Made by a program: the position numbers and the translations under genes | Assembly (NCBI RefSeq): GCF_000428865.1 | Contig: NZ_AUAT01000007.1 | Location: 59,338 to 98,712 of the forward strand | Reading direction: 5' to 3' | DNA: 39,375 bases | Source of the DNA: Eremococcus coleocola DSM 15696 | GTDB taxonomy: Bacteria > Bacillota > Bacilli > Lactobacillales > Aerococcaceae | In this document: positions 39,030 to 39,375 of the stretch, one piece after another | How the letters are laid out: every line of letters begins with the position of its first letter | How positions within the stretch are numbered: position 1 is the first letter of the stretch | The notes under the pieces: generated by a model | What the model was told of the DNA's origin: nothing | Databases searched by the model: none | Seen by the model: only the letters and a program-made list of their open reading frames with translations

Positions 39030-39375
39030 ATGACGCATACTAATTCTAGCACATCATCACATAAAGGCAAACATCTCACCTATGAAGAACGGTGTCAAAT
39101 TTCAATTTTGGTACATGAAAACTATTCAAATCGTCACAATGCTAAAACCATTGAACGTGCCCCACAAACCATCAACAATGAAATAAAACGTGGGACAATT
39201 CGTCAAATCCGTCGTCAAAAACAAGAAGATAAAGTTTATACGTATACCTACCAGGTTTACGACCCAAAACTTGCTCAATCACGCTATGAAGACTTACGTA
39301 AAAATTCAGGTAGACGTCCTAAATGGGTTGATTCCACTGACTTTATTGATTGGGCTGATCAAAAGATGTTAGAAG
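39030..39375 (+). CDS. IS30-family transposase, N-terminal part (cut by window end)
   Basis: An open frame from ATG 39030 runs off the window: 115 codons, beginning MTHTNSSTSSHKGKHLTYEE. It has the IS30 helix-turn-helix (LTYEERCQISILVHENYS ... APQTINNEIKRGTIRQIRRQ) and continues as YTYTYQVYDPKLAQSRYEDL and NSGRRPKW, which precede the DDE domain in IS30 members. TIERAPQTI, where relatives usually have an Ile-Gly pair, suggests some divergence. The left end of the element must lie between about 38940 and 39030, but I could not fix its terminal repeat. Confidence 0.85.
   Translation, partial: MTHTNSSTSSHKGKHLTYEERCQISILVHENYSNRHNAKTIERAPQTINNEIKRGTIRQIRRQKQEDKVYTYTYQVYDPKLAQSRYEDLRKNSGRRPKWVDSTDFIDWADQKMLE

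Noticed and set aside
39190-39372. Plus-strand 60-codon open frame at the right edge
   Set aside because: It is out of frame within the IS30-type transposase that begins at 39030 and runs off the window.

Overview
The window is from a low-GC Gram-positive of the Lactobacillales. Class Ib ribonucleotide reductase, streptococcal-style murB-potABCD and pta/tsaE linkage, a CopY-type repressor and CcpA (cre) sites all point there. Aerococcus or another Aerococcaceae is my best guess from overall character; I cannot confirm the genus without a search.

Left part (1-9600): a 41-bp-period palindromic repeat at the edge; a minus-strand copY-like/Nudix pair; an NrdR-controlled nrdI-nrdE-nrdF operon; pta; a minus-strand DUF4430 lipoprotein; tsaE with an acetyltransferase; and murB. 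The gap after pta holds a second, different 41-bp-period array whose sister copy lies near 33.9 kb.

Middle (9600-21600): potABCD polyamine importer; gtrA-gtrB membrane glycosylation pair with an apparent CTG start; a 5'-truncated glycerate kinase; a CpXC zinc-ribbon protein; rpiA-pdp for nucleoside and pentose metabolism; an XRE regulator; and a cre-controlled multi-pass membrane protein of unknown function. The spacers around potA, potD/gtrA and rpiA (and later mntB) carry a family of multi-hairpin, BOX-like repeats. One spacer also holds a consensus promoter, a structured leader that hides a Shine-Dalgarno sequence, and an eight-codon ORF with no gene behind it.

Right part (21600-39375): a beta-oxidation locus (CoA-transferase, FadN-like fusion and thiolase on the minus strand; acyl-CoA dehydrogenase and enoyl-CoA hydratase on the plus strand), with near-consensus cre sites at both divergent promoters. 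Together with the adjacent cre-controlled membrane protein it looks like a catabolite-repressed acid-utilisation module, unusual for this order. Next come a 300-bp internally deleted IS3-family element with intact ends and target duplication, a short MntR-like regulator facing an mntABCD-type importer across three DtxR-style operators, a four-copy 41-bp repeat array, an ABC exporter pair convergent with a two-component system, decaying stress/membrane genes (DUF2382, frameshifted PH-domain protein), and the start of an IS30-family transposase cut by the window edge.

The most interesting items are the cre-linked beta-oxidation module with its unknown membrane protein, the two 41-bp repeat families, the modular hairpin repeat family, and the orphan structured leader at about 16.9 kb.
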